Of a stretch of 64,000 nt of DNA, positions 44,786 to 53,175 are shown in pieces (the stretch's first letter is position 1; each line of letters opens with the position of its first letter). Source of the stretch: Hyphomicrobium_A sp963759735 (GTDB lineage Bacteria; Pseudomonadota; Alphaproteobacteria; Rhizobiales; Hyphomicrobiaceae); contig CAVXAF010000007.1 of assembly GCA_963759735.1 (NCBI GenBank), positions 620,001 to 684,000 on the forward strand. Direction: 5' to 3'. Below the pieces are notes generated by a model. The model worked only from the letters and a program-made list of their open reading frames with translations, was not told the DNA's origin and did not search any database. A program made the translations under genes and the position numbers.

Positions 44786-44813
44786 GCGGGCGCAGCAAGC
44801 ATGCCGCGCCCGC
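44786..44813 (-). other. GC-rich hairpin between rplY and pth
   Basis: GCGGGCGC (44786-44793) pairs with GCGCCCGC (44806-44813), with further inner pairing, in the 63-bp rplY-pth gap. No T tract follows on the minus strand, so it more likely modulates or separates the two transcripts (processing, stability) than ends them. Confidence 0.45.
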
Positions 44814-44821
44814 CCGTTGTC

Positions 44822-45580
44822 TTACTTCTTCTTGGCAGCAGGTGCCGCCGCCTTGGCGGCCGGCGCTGCGCCACCCTTGGCAGCGGGAGCCGCGCCTGCC
44901 TTGGCCGCGCCACCAGCCTTGGCAGCGCCCGCCTTGGCCGCGTCGCCAGCCGGCGCAGCAGCGCCTTCGGCGGGAGCCGCGGCTGCGGCAGTCGGTGCTT
45001 CCTCTTCCTGCTTCACGGCGCCGGCGATGGTGGCGATGGTGAAGTCACGATCCTTGATGGTCAGCTGGGCGTCCTTCGGCAGCACGACCGCCGAAATGTG
45101 GATCGAACGACCGATCTCAAGGCCGGTCAGGTCGACCTCGAAGTACGGCGGAATGTGATCGTAAGGGCAGATCACTTCGACCTCGTGACGCACGATGTTG
45201 AGCACGCCGCCACGCTTCAGACCCGGCGACAGCGCTTCGTTGACGAAGCGGACGGCAACCTGGACGCGGATGCGGCCATCCTTGCCGATGCGCAGGAAGT
45301 CGACGTGGATCGGCAGATCCTTGACGGGGTCGACCTGCAGATCGCGGGGAATGACGCGGTTCTTCTTGCCTTCGACGTCGACGTCGATGACGGTCGAAGT
45401 GAAGTGGCCCTTGATGACCTGCTTCCACAGATCGGTGTATTCGAGGGCAATGGTCTCGGGCGGCTGGCCATCGCCGTAGATGACGCCGGGCACTTTTCCT
45501 TCACGACGAGCTTGGCGTGCGGCCCCCTTGCCTGCACGTGGGCGCGCCGTGGCCTTCAGCTCGACTGGTTGCTGAGCCAT
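44822..45580 (-). CDS. rplY: 50S ribosomal protein L25/general stress protein Ctc
   Basis: A 252-residue L25 of the long Ctc type. The start MAQQPVELKATARPRAGKGA has a GGAG site; a 19-residue upstream extension is unlikely. The N-terminal L25 domain (about 1-95, VPGVIYGDGQPPETIAL, LQVDPVKDLPIHVDFLRI) binds 5S rRNA. The C-terminal TL5-like domain follows, then a low-complexity tail of about 50 residues of Ala, Gly, Lys and Pro. It is transcribed toward pth. Confidence 0.95.
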   Translation of the reverse strand: MAQQPVELKATARPRAGKGAARQARREGKVPGVIYGDGQPPETIALEYTDLWKQVIKGHFTSTVIDVDVEGKKNRVIPRDLQVDPVKDLPIHVDFLRIGKDGRIRVQVAVRFVNEALSPGLKRGGVLNIVRHEVEVICPYDHIPPYFEVDLTGLEIGRSIHISAVVLPKDAQLTIKDRDFTIATIAGAVKQEEEAPTAAAAAPAEGAAAPAGDAAKAGAAKAGGAAKAGAAPAAKGGAAPAAKAAAPAAKKK

Positions 45581-45918
45581 GGACGTGTCTCCACAAAAAT
45601 CAGGGCCTTGCGGCCCGTTGATCGACGCGGCCTCCAAGGGTGCCGGCGCCGTCTCATGCTGAAATGCTTGAGATGGCGCGGGTTATAGCGGTGGACCAGA
45701 GGCTTGGCAATCAGGCGGGGCGCTCACCAGGGCGCCACCGGTTCGGGTCGAAAATGCCCCGTTTTCGGCCGCGCCAGCAAGAGCTCTGGCAGAGGCACGC
45801 TCTCGGTTCAGCGCCGGTCCCCTGGTGTATTGAGCATGGCAGCGGGCGCTGCTGGCCTAAGCGTCGGTTAGTGTTATAAAATCCACCGGTGCACGAGCCC
45901 CGAGATCGAGACGGACAG
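45581..45918. other. Divergent intergenic region between rplY and the Fur-family gene
   Basis: 338 bp with no supported gene. Near the Fur-family gene a TGTTATAA (45873-45880) resembles one half of the alphaproteobacterial Zur box (TGTTATAATATAACA-like), but the second half is degenerate. The same bases give a TATAAA that could be a -10. No good -35 was seen. The left half should hold the rplY promoter. Confidence 0.4.
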
Positions 45919-46332
45919 ATGACCCGCAAAGTCGCCAAGCGACGGCCTGCGCCCGAGCAGGACAAGATGATCGTCGAAGCTCTGCGGGGTGTCGGGCGTC
46001 CGGTCAGCGCCTACGAACTCATCGAAGAGCTGCGCCACAAGGCCAGCCTTGCACCGCAGACCGTGTATCGCTCGCTCGACCGGCTCATCGCCGACGGGCA
46101 GGCGCACCGCTTGGAGTCGCTCAACGCCTTCGTCGCGTGTTGCCACCCGAGCCACGAAGGCGTGGCCGTGTTCGCTATCTGCAACGATTGCGGCACGGTC
46201 AACGAGTTCGACGAGCCCGCCGCGGTCGAGCGCCTCGCCGCTTGGGCACGCAAGGCTAAGTTCGCCGTCGAGCGGATGACGCTCGAGCTGCGCGGACGCT
46301 GCCGCGACTGCACCGGGCGCGCACCGCGTTGA
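45919..46332 (+). CDS. Fur-family repressor, Zur-like
   Basis: A 137-residue metalloregulator, counted from MTRKVAKRRPAPEQ (a GTG 30 bases upstream is an alternative). The helix-turn-helix is ELIEELRHKASLAPQTVYRSLDRL. The metal region reads FVACCHPSHEGVAVFAICNDCG and ends with CRGRCRDCTGR-like CxxC; the two CxxC motifs bind structural zinc. The Cys/His spacing of the ACCHPSH segment and the gene's neighbour, a histidine-rich protein, favour a zinc sensor (Zur) rather than Fur or PerR. It would repress zinc uptake or allocation genes. Confidence 0.82.
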   Translation: MTRKVAKRRPAPEQDKMIVEALRGVGRPVSAYELIEELRHKASLAPQTVYRSLDRLIADGQAHRLESLNAFVACCHPSHEGVAVFAICNDCGTVNEFDEPAAVERLAAWARKAKFAVERMTLELRGRCRDCTGRAPR

Positions 46333-46510
46333 ACTCTATGCCGGTGCCGTTGAGCTGATCGGATGAGCGCCACGGCAATTGGTGGGGCTCGTCGCCGCGA
46401 TCGGTGAAGCTAAACTTGAGCAGATCGCGCGCCAAGTGGCGAGAAAGTTGCGCATAGCCAGCGATGCCGAAGCACCATATCTTAGAGACGATCGAAAAAT
46501 GGAGGCCAGC

Positions 46511-46864
46511 ATGTCGACGTGCAAGGAACCCCATCACGCCAATCACGCGCATCAACATGGTCCCGGATGCGGGCACACCGCGGTGCGCCACGGCGATCAT
46601 GTCGATTATCTGCACGACGGGCACCTGCATCACATGCACGGCGACCACGTCGATGAGCACGCGATCGAGGTGTCGACGACAAATCCCGATCGGTGTACGC
46701 CGCAGCATCAGTGCAGCGGGCATGAGCCCGGGCACCAGCACGGACCGGGATGCGGCCATGAGGCCGTTCCGCATGGAGACCACGTCGACTACCTGGTCGA
46801 CGGTCACCTGCACCACCCGCACGGGGACCATTGCGACGACCACGGTCCGCTCCAAAAGGCGTGA
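46511..46864 (+). CDS. Histidine-rich tandem-repeat metal-binding protein
   Basis: A 117-residue soluble protein (MSTCKEPHH start, GGAGG site) in which 28 residues are histidine. Two near-identical units at residues 15-50 and 75-111 each read HQHGPGCGH..A..HGDHVDYL.DGHLHH.HGDH, separated by a short spacer with two cysteines. No signal peptide is seen, so it is probably cytoplasmic. Its place 178 bp after the Zur-like gene suggests zinc buffering or delivery. Such proteins occur in rhizobial genomes, but I know of no settled function. Confidence 0.78.
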   Translation: MSTCKEPHHANHAHQHGPGCGHTAVRHGDHVDYLHDGHLHHMHGDHVDEHAIEVSTTNPDRCTPQHQCSGHEPGHQHGPGCGHEAVPHGDHVDYLVDGHLHHPHGDHCDDHGPLQKA

Positions 46865-46909
46865 CGGAGTTGCGCTGGCAGTCGGCTGCGGCGGGTTTTT
46901 AGACGGCGC

Positions 46910-47842
46910 CTAATAGAAGAGGCTGGAGACGCTCTCTTCGCGTGCCGTGCGCAGGATTGCCTCGCCGATCAGCGGCGCGATCGACAGCACGCGAATGTTC
47001 TTGGCAGCCAGCACGGCTGCCGTGGGCTGGATGCTGTCGGTGATGACCAGCGACTTGAGCTTGGACGCCTGGATGCGGCTGACGGCGCCGCCCGACAAGA
47101 CGCCGTGCGTGATGTAGGCCATCACCTCGACAGCGCCGTGCTTCAGAAGCGCCTCGGCGGCGTTCACCAGCGTGCCGCCGGAATCGACGATGTCGTCGAT
47201 GAGAATGCAGCGCATGCCCTTCACGTCGCCGATGACGTGCATGACCTCGGACTCGCCCGGCCGGTCGCGGCGCTTGTCGCAGATCGCAATCGGCGCCTCG
47301 ATGCGCTTGGCCAGCGCACGCGCGCGCACCACGCCGCCGACGTCGGGCGACACGACCATCAGGTTGCCGCCCTTGTGCTGCTCCTGGATGTCACGGACCA
47401 TGACAGGCGCGGCGAAGAGATTGTCAGTCGGGATATCGAAGAAGCCCTGGATCTGCCCGGCGTGCAGGTCGAGCGTCATGACGCGGTCGGCGCCCGCGCG
47501 CTCGATGAGGTTGGCCACGAGCTTGGCAGTGATCGGGGTGCGCGGGCCGGGCTTGCGGTCCTGCCGCGCGTATCCGTAGTAGGGGATGACGGCGGTGATG
47601 CGGGCCGCCGAGGCGCGCTTGAGCGCGTCGATGAGGATCAACAACTCCATCAGGTTGTCGTTGGCCGGGAAGGAGTTCGACTGCATCACGAAGACGTCCT
47701 GCCCGCGGACGTTCTCCTGAATCTCGACGAAGATCTCCATGTCGGCGAAGCGCTTCACCTGCCCCTTGGTCAACGGGAGCTTGAGGTTCGCGCAGATCGC
47801 TTCCGCCAAGGGACGGTTGGAGTTGCCGGCGACGATTTTCAT
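46910..47842 (-). CDS. prs: Ribose-phosphate pyrophosphokinase
   Basis: A 310-residue PRPP synthase (the usual length) from MKIVAGNSNRPLAEAI. A longer in-frame start 14 codons upstream would add MPFDPRPEGRITPT. Signature parts are NDNLMELLILIDALKRASA, PYYGYARQDRK, the MTLDLHAGQIQGFF motif, VSPDVGGVVRARALAK and the PRPP loop CILIDDIVDSGGTLVNAA. It makes PRPP for apt and for nucleotide, histidine and tryptophan synthesis. It is the distal partner of the rplY-pth neighbourhood of alphaproteobacteria. Confidence 0.95.
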   Translation of the reverse strand: MKIVAGNSNRPLAEAICANLKLPLTKGQVKRFADMEIFVEIQENVRGQDVFVMQSNSFPANDNLMELLILIDALKRASAARITAVIPYYGYARQDRKPGPRTPITAKLVANLIERAGADRVMTLDLHAGQIQGFFDIPTDNLFAAPVMVRDIQEQHKGGNLMVVSPDVGGVVRARALAKRIEAPIAICDKRRDRPGESEVMHVIGDVKGMRCILIDDIVDSGGTLVNAAEALLKHGAVEVMAYITHGVLSGGAVSRIQASKLKSLVITDSIQPTAAVLAAKNIRVLSIAPLIGEAILRTAREESVSSLFY

Positions 47843-47921
47843 CGTCGGGGTGATGCGGCCCTCAGGTCTGGGATCGAAGGGCATCTACGCCTCCACGGCC
47901 GTTCGCCGGGCGCTTCTAGCA

Positions 47922-47955
47922 AGAGGGCCCGCGCCTGTAAACGGCGGGGCCCTCT
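47922..47955 (-). terminator. Hairpin after the lipoprotein gene
   Basis: AGAGGGCCC (47922-47930) pairs with GGGCCCTCT (47947-47955) in the gap between the lipoprotein stop and prs. No clear T run follows, so termination efficiency is uncertain. Confidence 0.4.
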
Positions 47956-48010
47956 CAATGACGTCGGAAAGCTGAGGCGCGTGTCCCGCCGGGCCTTCCT
48001 GGTGAACGGG

Positions 48011-49060
48011 CTAGTTGGAGCTCGTCGTCTGCGTCGGTTGCGGCAGAAGCTTAACAATTCCCTGCGCTGCCGCGGCTGCGGCGGCGTCGGCCGTCTTGCC
48101 CCATGAGCTGTCGAGCGAGCCCTGCGGGACCTCGTTCTTCTGCGACACGGTGCCCAGCTTCTTGCCGCTCGGGTCGGACACGCTCCAGTCGATGGTGATC
48201 GGCTGCTTGCCGTCCTTGCCAGCGCCCATCGCCACCTTGCCTTCGACGATGTAGTTGTCGGCCGACGGCGTTTCGGCGAGCGGGATGTTGCTGCGCGTCA
48301 GCTCACGCTGCAGCGCTGCCCGCAGCGTCGTGCTGCCATCGCCCGGTGCACCCGTCACGGGCGGTACGAACGCCTTTACGCGACCGCTGCCCGTGCTGCC
48401 CGTGATGATCGGCTTGGAAGCATTCGAGGAGTAGGCACCGGTCGTGGCTGCCGCGGTCTGCACGTGGCCGCCCGCCGTACCCGCGCTGGCAACCGCGGCA
48501 CCGCCCGGCATCCAGCTCGTAATCGACGTGACCGTCTTGGCAGCGATCGACTGCACCGTTGCCGGCGTGACCGCGGTCCAAGGGTCCTTGCTCTTCCCGG
48601 CGGGGGCACTCTCCTCGCCGCTGACGCGGTGCACGCCCTTGCCGCTCGCGTCGGTGACGTCCCAGATGTAGGACACCTTCGACTTGTTGCCCTTCTTCTC
48701 GAGCGACGAGACGACGTAGCCGCGCAGCGTGTATTCCGCTTTTTCCTCGGCGCCCTTCGCGACGCGCAAGTTCTGTCGCTCAAGATCAGCGATCAGTTGA
48801 TTGCGCAGGTCACTCGAGACGTTCTCGGGCGGCCCTATGACTGGCGCGACGGCGAACTGAGCGCCGCGCGATGTCGCCATCGGCGGCGGGCTCGCAACCG
48901 ATGCCGTCGGAGCGTCACCGCCCGACGAGCTGAATAGTGATGACGTGAGCGAGTTGGCAGTCTCACATCCTGCCAATCCGAAGGCGATGAAGCCTGCGAA
49001 CAGAGCAAGTGCGAGTGGCTTCTTTTTTTGCCAAGCCGCAGCAGTATCAAAGGTCGTCAC
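48011..49060 (-). CDS. Lipoprotein with duplicated domain
   Basis: A 349-residue lipoprotein: a basic N-terminus, a hydrophobic stretch and the lipobox GLAGC (Cys32). Two similar domains follow: residues about 75-165 (LERQNLRVAKG, YTLRGYVVSSLEK, SYIWDVTDASGKGVHRVSGEE) and about 240-330 (LTRSNIPLAETP, YIVEGKVAMG, IDWSVSDPSGKKLGTVSQKNE), joined by a Gly/Thr/Ser-rich linker. Each unit has the order 'short helix, strand, WDV/SVSDPSGK hairpin, charged end', so they look like tandem copies. No family is known to me. It is transcribed toward prs. Confidence 0.65.
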   Translation of the reverse strand: MTTFDTAAAWQKKKPLALALFAGFIAFGLAGCETANSLTSSLFSSSGGDAPTASVASPPPMATSRGAQFAVAPVIGPPENVSSDLRNQLIADLERQNLRVAKGAEEKAEYTLRGYVVSSLEKKGNKSKVSYIWDVTDASGKGVHRVSGEESAPAGKSKDPWTAVTPATVQSIAAKTVTSITSWMPGGAAVASAGTAGGHVQTAAATTGAYSSNASKPIITGSTGSGRVKAFVPPVTGAPGDGSTTLRAALQRELTRSNIPLAETPSADNYIVEGKVAMGAGKDGKQPITIDWSVSDPSGKKLGTVSQKNEVPQGSLDSSWGKTADAAAAAAAQGIVKLLPQPTQTTSSN

Positions 49061-49263
49061 GGTGACGCTCCCCCGTTGAGTACCCGCTGTTTCTTCCGGC
49101 GGCCGGCGTACGAACCTTGCGGCCTTACTCTCCTTAATGACCGGTACCTCTCTAAGAATCGTCTAACCAGTCATCTTCGCCGCGTCCACATCGAATCCGA
49201 GCGTTCCGGCCTTAGATAGTGTTTCGCCGAGAGAAACGCAGGACACCATTGTGGATTGTGCAA

Positions 49264-50034
49264 TTAGGTCACGACAATGGCGGAGATTTGACGGCCGTAA
49301 TCGCCCTCTGCCCTATGCTGCGAGCGCCGAAAACTGAAAAAAAGCGAATCATTCGCGTACGTGCACACCGTTCGCCTCTCAACCGCGCCGATATTGGACT
49401 TCTCCAGCCGCATGGCAACATAGCCCGGCAGGTCGAAATGCGCCCGTTCTCGCGAATTGTTACGGGCGAGAAACATTTCGTTGCTCGCACAACTTTCCAG
49501 CAGCGCGGCTTCGAAGTCTGGCCCGACTTCATATGAATCTTGGTTAATGGACGGCCCGATCGCCGCAATAATTCTATTTCGCTTGGCGCCAAGCTTTTCC
49601 ATTTCGCCGACGGTCGCCTCAAGGACACCTGCAACCGCACCTCGCCAGCCGGCGTGAGCCGCCCCGACGACCCCCGCCTCAGGGTCCGCAAAGAGCACCG
49701 GCGCGCAGTCGGCGGTCAGCACGCCAATGACCAGTCCCGGTGTGCGCGTGGCTATACCGTCGGCCTTGGGGCGCGCTTCGGGCGCCACCGGAGCATCCAG
49801 CATCACCGCGTCGCCGCTGTGCACCTGGTAGATGGTGCAGACGTCGGCATCGCCGCCGAGGTGACGGGCAACGCGCAGACGGTTCTCGGCGACGCTGGCG
49901 GGAACGTCAGCCGAGCCCGGCCCGCAATTGAGGCCGGCATACAGCCCCTGCGAGACGCCTCCGGCGCGGGTGAAGAATCCGTGGCGGATGCCCGGGAGGC
50001 GGGAGAGGGACGCAGCTTCGATCGGTTGCAGCAT
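49264..50034 (-). CDS. pgeF: Peptidoglycan editing factor PgeF (laccase-domain/YfiH)
   Basis: A 256-residue protein of the CNF1/YfiH fold from ATG 50034 (TTG at 50043 is an alternative). Metal-site motifs are YQVHSGD, VLTADCAPVLF and AHAGWRG. PgeF hydrolyses wrong L-serine-containing muropeptide precursors; related proteins act on adenosine. It follows the SAM methyltransferase and lgt in the typical alphaproteobacterial order lgt-methyltransferase-pgeF. Confidence 0.92.
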   Translation of the reverse strand: MLQPIEAASLSRLPGIRHGFFTRAGGVSQGLYAGLNCGPGSADVPASVAENRLRVARHLGGDADVCTIYQVHSGDAVMLDAPVAPEARPKADGIATRTPGLVIGVLTADCAPVLFADPEAGVVGAAHAGWRGAVAGVLEATVGEMEKLGAKRNRIIAAIGPSINQDSYEVGPDFEAALLESCASNEMFLARNNSRERAHFDLPGYVAMRLEKSNIGAVERRTVCTYANDSLFFSFRRSQHRAEGDYGRQISAIVVT

Positions 50035-50043
50035 ACCCAGCAA

Positions 50044-51166
50044 TTAAGTGCCCGCGCGTGCCATGTCCACCGCGCCGAGCGCCGGCAGGGGCGAGATATT
50101 TTCGCTGCGCACGCCGATGGCCTGGAAGCGCGATCCCATGCCGCCGGGCGACATGAGCCGTGCGATCGACGTTTCGATCTGCGATGCTTGGCCGGGGTTC
50201 ATCGCCATTAAGCGCGAAGCGCGTTCGATGGCGCCGAGGGCGCCGAGGAACTCGCCTTGTGGCACCGGACCGTCGACGGAGAGGCCGCTGGCGCGCGCGG
50301 TGGCTGCGAAGGCTGCGAAGTCGACCTGGGCCGTGATGTCGGCCTGCCCCGGCGCCTGCAGCGGATCGGCGTAACGATGACCGGCAATGGCCTGCAGCGT
50401 GTCGCCAAAGCCCGGTTGCGTGTGGCCATAGTCGATGAACAGGGCGGCGCAGGTCGATCCGAGGCGCGCCAGCTTGCCGGCGAGGTCGGCGAAGCGAAGG
50501 CGCGCGCGATTCGAACGTGTCGCCGTCGCGCGGCGCGCCGATGCCAGCAGGTAGCAAAGGGGTGGGGACGGCGTCGCCTTCGAGGAAGCAGAGTGCGCCG
50601 GCGCCATCCATCCCCACCGTGCGGGTGTGCCAGGCGCCGTCGCGCCAGATCCACTGGGCCACGGGCAGGGTGTCCAGGAATTCATTGGCGATGAGGATGA
50701 CCGGATCTTCGGTGCCGGCGAGATCGCGCGTCCATGCCATGGGCGCGTCGATGCCGGCCAGCGTCGCACGCTGCAGCGGCTCGAGTGCCGAGTTGGTTTC
50801 AACCAGCTCGACCTGCAGCGCTGCGAGGAATTCAGGTACGAGGCGCGCCGCGCGCAAGCCATCGCGCGTCAGCGTTCCGCGCCCCGGCCCCAGCTCGATC
50901 AGGCGCAATCGGCCAGGCGATCCCATCTGCTGCCAGACAATCACGCACCACAGCCCGATGAGTTCGCCGAACACCTGGCTGATCTCCGGCGCCGTGACGA
51001 AATCGCCGGAACGACCGATGGCCATCTGCCGGCGATAGTAGCCGTACTCAGGGTCGTGCAGGCACGCCTGCATATAGTCGGCGACCGTCAGCGGCCCTTG
51101 CAAAGCGATGCGCTCGGTCAGCCGCTCGGCGAGCGGGGTGACCAAGCGCTGCTCGCGGCCGGTCAT
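50044..51166 (-). CDS. SAM-dependent methyltransferase (NDUFAF7/MidA-like), one inserted base
   Basis: A MidA/NDUFAF7-type methyltransferase (COG1565). The start ATG (51164-51166) overlaps the lgt stop (ATGA). The N-terminal part reads YMQACLHDPEYGYY, GRSGDFVTAPEISQVFGELIGLW and the SAM loop LIELGPGRGTLTRDGL. The end reads AALFIDYGHTQPGFGDTLQA to MARAGT in another frame. A surplus base in the GCGCGCGC run at 50499-50508 causes the break; without it the protein is 373 residues. NDUFAF7 methylates a complex I arginine; whether the bacterial protein does so is unknown. Confidence 0.9.
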
Positions 51167-52017
51167 TTCAGGTCGCGCGTGCGCGCCAGATAGACGAGGG
51201 CGAGGCCGGCGAGCAGCATCGGAATGGAGTAGGCGATGCCGGCGGTCAGCGGACCGATGTTGAAGGCATGGGCAAAGTGCGGCTCGCGGAACAGCTCCGA
51301 GGTGGAGCGTGCCAGCGCATAGCCGGCGAGAAACACGCCGCTGACGAGGCCCGGACGCTTCAGCCCATCGAAGTGATGCGTCAGGAGGCGCAACACGATG
51401 AACAGCGCGAGGCCTTCGAGCGCCGCCTCGTAGAGCTGGCTGGGATGGCGCGGCGTCGGTTCGACGGCCGGATAATGCAAGGCCGCCTCCGGAAACACCA
51501 TGCCCCACGGCAGCGAGGTCGGCCGCCCGAACAACTCGCCGTTGATGAAGTTGGCGATGCGGCCGAAAAAGAGCCCGATCGGCACGGCGGCCGTCACGAG
51601 GTCGCCGGTGCTCCACGGATTGACGCCGTTGCGGCGTGCGAAGGCCCAGATGGCGATCACGCATCCGACGAGCGCGCCGTGGAACGCCATGCCGCCTTTC
51701 CAGACGGCGATGATGTCCTGCGGATTGGCGAGGTAGTAGGCGGGCTCATAGAAGATGACGAAGCCCAGGCGGCCGCCAAGCACCACGCCGGCGGTGATGT
51801 AGAGAAGCAGATCGTCGACCTTGGCCGCTTCGAAGGGCGGTGTGTCGCCGGCCCACAGGTACGGCTCGGAGATGAGGCGGCGAATATAATACCAGCCGAG
51901 CAGAAGGCCGGCGAGATAGGCAAGGCCGTACCATTTGATGGCGACTGGTCCGATCTGCAACGCGACCGGGTCGATGTTGGGAAATGGAATGGCCCACAGG
52001 GTGGTCAGCAGGTTCAT
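51163..52017 (-). CDS. lgt: Prolipoprotein diacylglyceryl transferase
   Basis: A 284-residue inner-membrane enzyme with seven predicted helices that attaches diacylglycerol to the lipobox cysteine. Signature parts are IKWYGLAYLAGLLLGWYY, the catalytic-region GGMAFHGALVG, the Lgt signature GRIANFINGELFGRPT, and HPSQLYEAALEG. It is the first gene of the lgt-methyltransferase-pgeF unit. The window contains at least one predicted substrate (the lipoprotein at 48-49 kb). Confidence 0.96.
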   Translation of the reverse strand: MNLLTTLWAIPFPNIDPVALQIGPVAIKWYGLAYLAGLLLGWYYIRRLISEPYLWAGDTPPFEAAKVDDLLLYITAGVVLGGRLGFVIFYEPAYYLANPQDIIAVWKGGMAFHGALVGCVIAIWAFARRNGVNPWSTGDLVTAAVPIGLFFGRIANFINGELFGRPTSLPWGMVFPEAALHYPAVEPTPRHPSQLYEAALEGLALFIVLRLLTHHFDGLKRPGLVSGVFLAGYALARSTSELFREPHFAHAFNIGPLTAGIAYSIPMLLAGLALVYLARTRDLK

Positions 52018-52194
52018 CGTTGCTCGGCCGACGCGCGGCCTCTCCTATGGGCTCGTGACACACCCATGATGGGCGCCGCACGATTTCGGCAGGTGTGCGG
52101 CGCTGTCAAGGGCCGCGGCAGTCTTGAACGGGCGCAGGTCCCCGCCCATAGTCGATGGCCAAGCCATATGCCACCACTCCCCGGAGGTAGCCCC

Positions 52195-52458
52195 ATGACC
52201 CAGACCAGCAATCGCTTCCTCGATGAGTTCGCCAGACTGATGACCGACGCCGCCGGCGCGGCGGATGGCCTCAGGCGCGAGGCCGAGCAGCTCTTCAAGA
52301 CCCAGGGCGAGAAGTTCCTGCGCGATATGGACGTCGTGCGCCGCGAGGAGTTCGAGGCGGTGAAGGCGATGGCGGAAAAAGCGCGCGGCGAGAATGAGCG
52401 CCTGGAAGCGCGTATCGCCGAGCTGGAGACACAACTCGCCAGCCGCAGCCCCGTGTAA
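52195..52458 (+). CDS. UbiK (BMFP) family accessory factor
   Basis: An 87-residue helical protein, ATG preceded by GGAGGTAG. The N-terminal amphipathic helix (FLDEFARLMTDAAGAADGLRREAEQ) and the C-terminal coiled coil (ENERLEARIAELETQLAS) match the BMFP/UbiK family. In gammaproteobacteria UbiK helps the ubiquinone-synthesis complex; the same is likely here. It is divergent from lgt and followed by YbjN-type and proC genes, a conserved alphaproteobacterial order. Confidence 0.85.
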   Translation: MTQTSNRFLDEFARLMTDAAGAADGLRREAEQLFKTQGEKFLRDMDVVRREEFEAVKAMAEKARGENERLEARIAELETQLASRSPV

Positions 52459-52635
52459 GCGCAAAATCGTGCTCTGACAGGCACTTTGGCGTGGACAAGG
52501 CCCGCCCGAACTTGCGACTCGCACCACCCTCTGTTTTCGTCGCGCCGGTTGGTTGAGTTGATCGCTCTGTGATGTCGCGTAGCGGTATCGACTGCAAAAA
52601 AAACAACGCGAGACCATTAGAGGGATTCACGAAGC

Positions 52636-53133
52636 ATGTCGGCTGAACACGTTGGCTACGGCCGTGTGACGAACCCTATCGATCTCATTGAGCGACTCGC
52701 CGGCGCGCATGACTGGTCATGCGACCGCACCAACGACGACGAGCTGACGCTCGTCATCGCCGGAACGTGGACCGACTATCACGTCTCGCTGAACTGGCGC
52801 GACGACCTCGAGGCACTGCACCTGGCCTGCGCGTTCGACTTCCGTGTGCCGGAGAACCGGCTCAACGAAATGTACAAGCTTGTGGCGCAGATCAACGAGC
52901 AGCTCTGGCTCGGTCACTTCGATTTGTGGACGCAGGAAGGCCTGGTCATGTTCCGCCATGCCCTCCTGCTGAATGGCTCGGTGGCGACGGCGCGCCAGTG
53001 CGAAGCCATGCTGCATGCCGCGCTCGAAGGCTGCGAGCGCTACTATCAGGCCTTCCAGTTCGTGGTCTGGGCGGGTAAGCCAAGCCGCGAAGCGCTCGTC
53101 TCGACCATGTTCGAGACAGAGGGCCATGCCTAA
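52636..53133 (+). CDS. YbjN-domain protein
   Basis: A 165-residue protein of the type III chaperone-like YbjN fold: LAGAHDWSCDRTNDDEL, then the strand block LVIAGTWTDYHVSLNWRDDL and the helix block NEMYKLVAQINEQLWLGHFDLW. It ends with a helical cap (AMLHAALEGCERYYQAFQ). YbjN proteins affect motility and stress responses in enterobacteria; the role here is unknown. A GGGATTC region precedes the ATG. proC follows 42 bp later on the same strand. Confidence 0.85.
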   Translation: MSAEHVGYGRVTNPIDLIERLAGAHDWSCDRTNDDELTLVIAGTWTDYHVSLNWRDDLEALHLACAFDFRVPENRLNEMYKLVAQINEQLWLGHFDLWTQEGLVMFRHALLLNGSVATARQCEAMLHAALEGCERYYQAFQFVVWAGKPSREALVSTMFETEGHA

Positions 53134-53175
53134 ACCAGGGCGCGACAACGCCCGTATCAAGCGGGTGGCGCTCTC

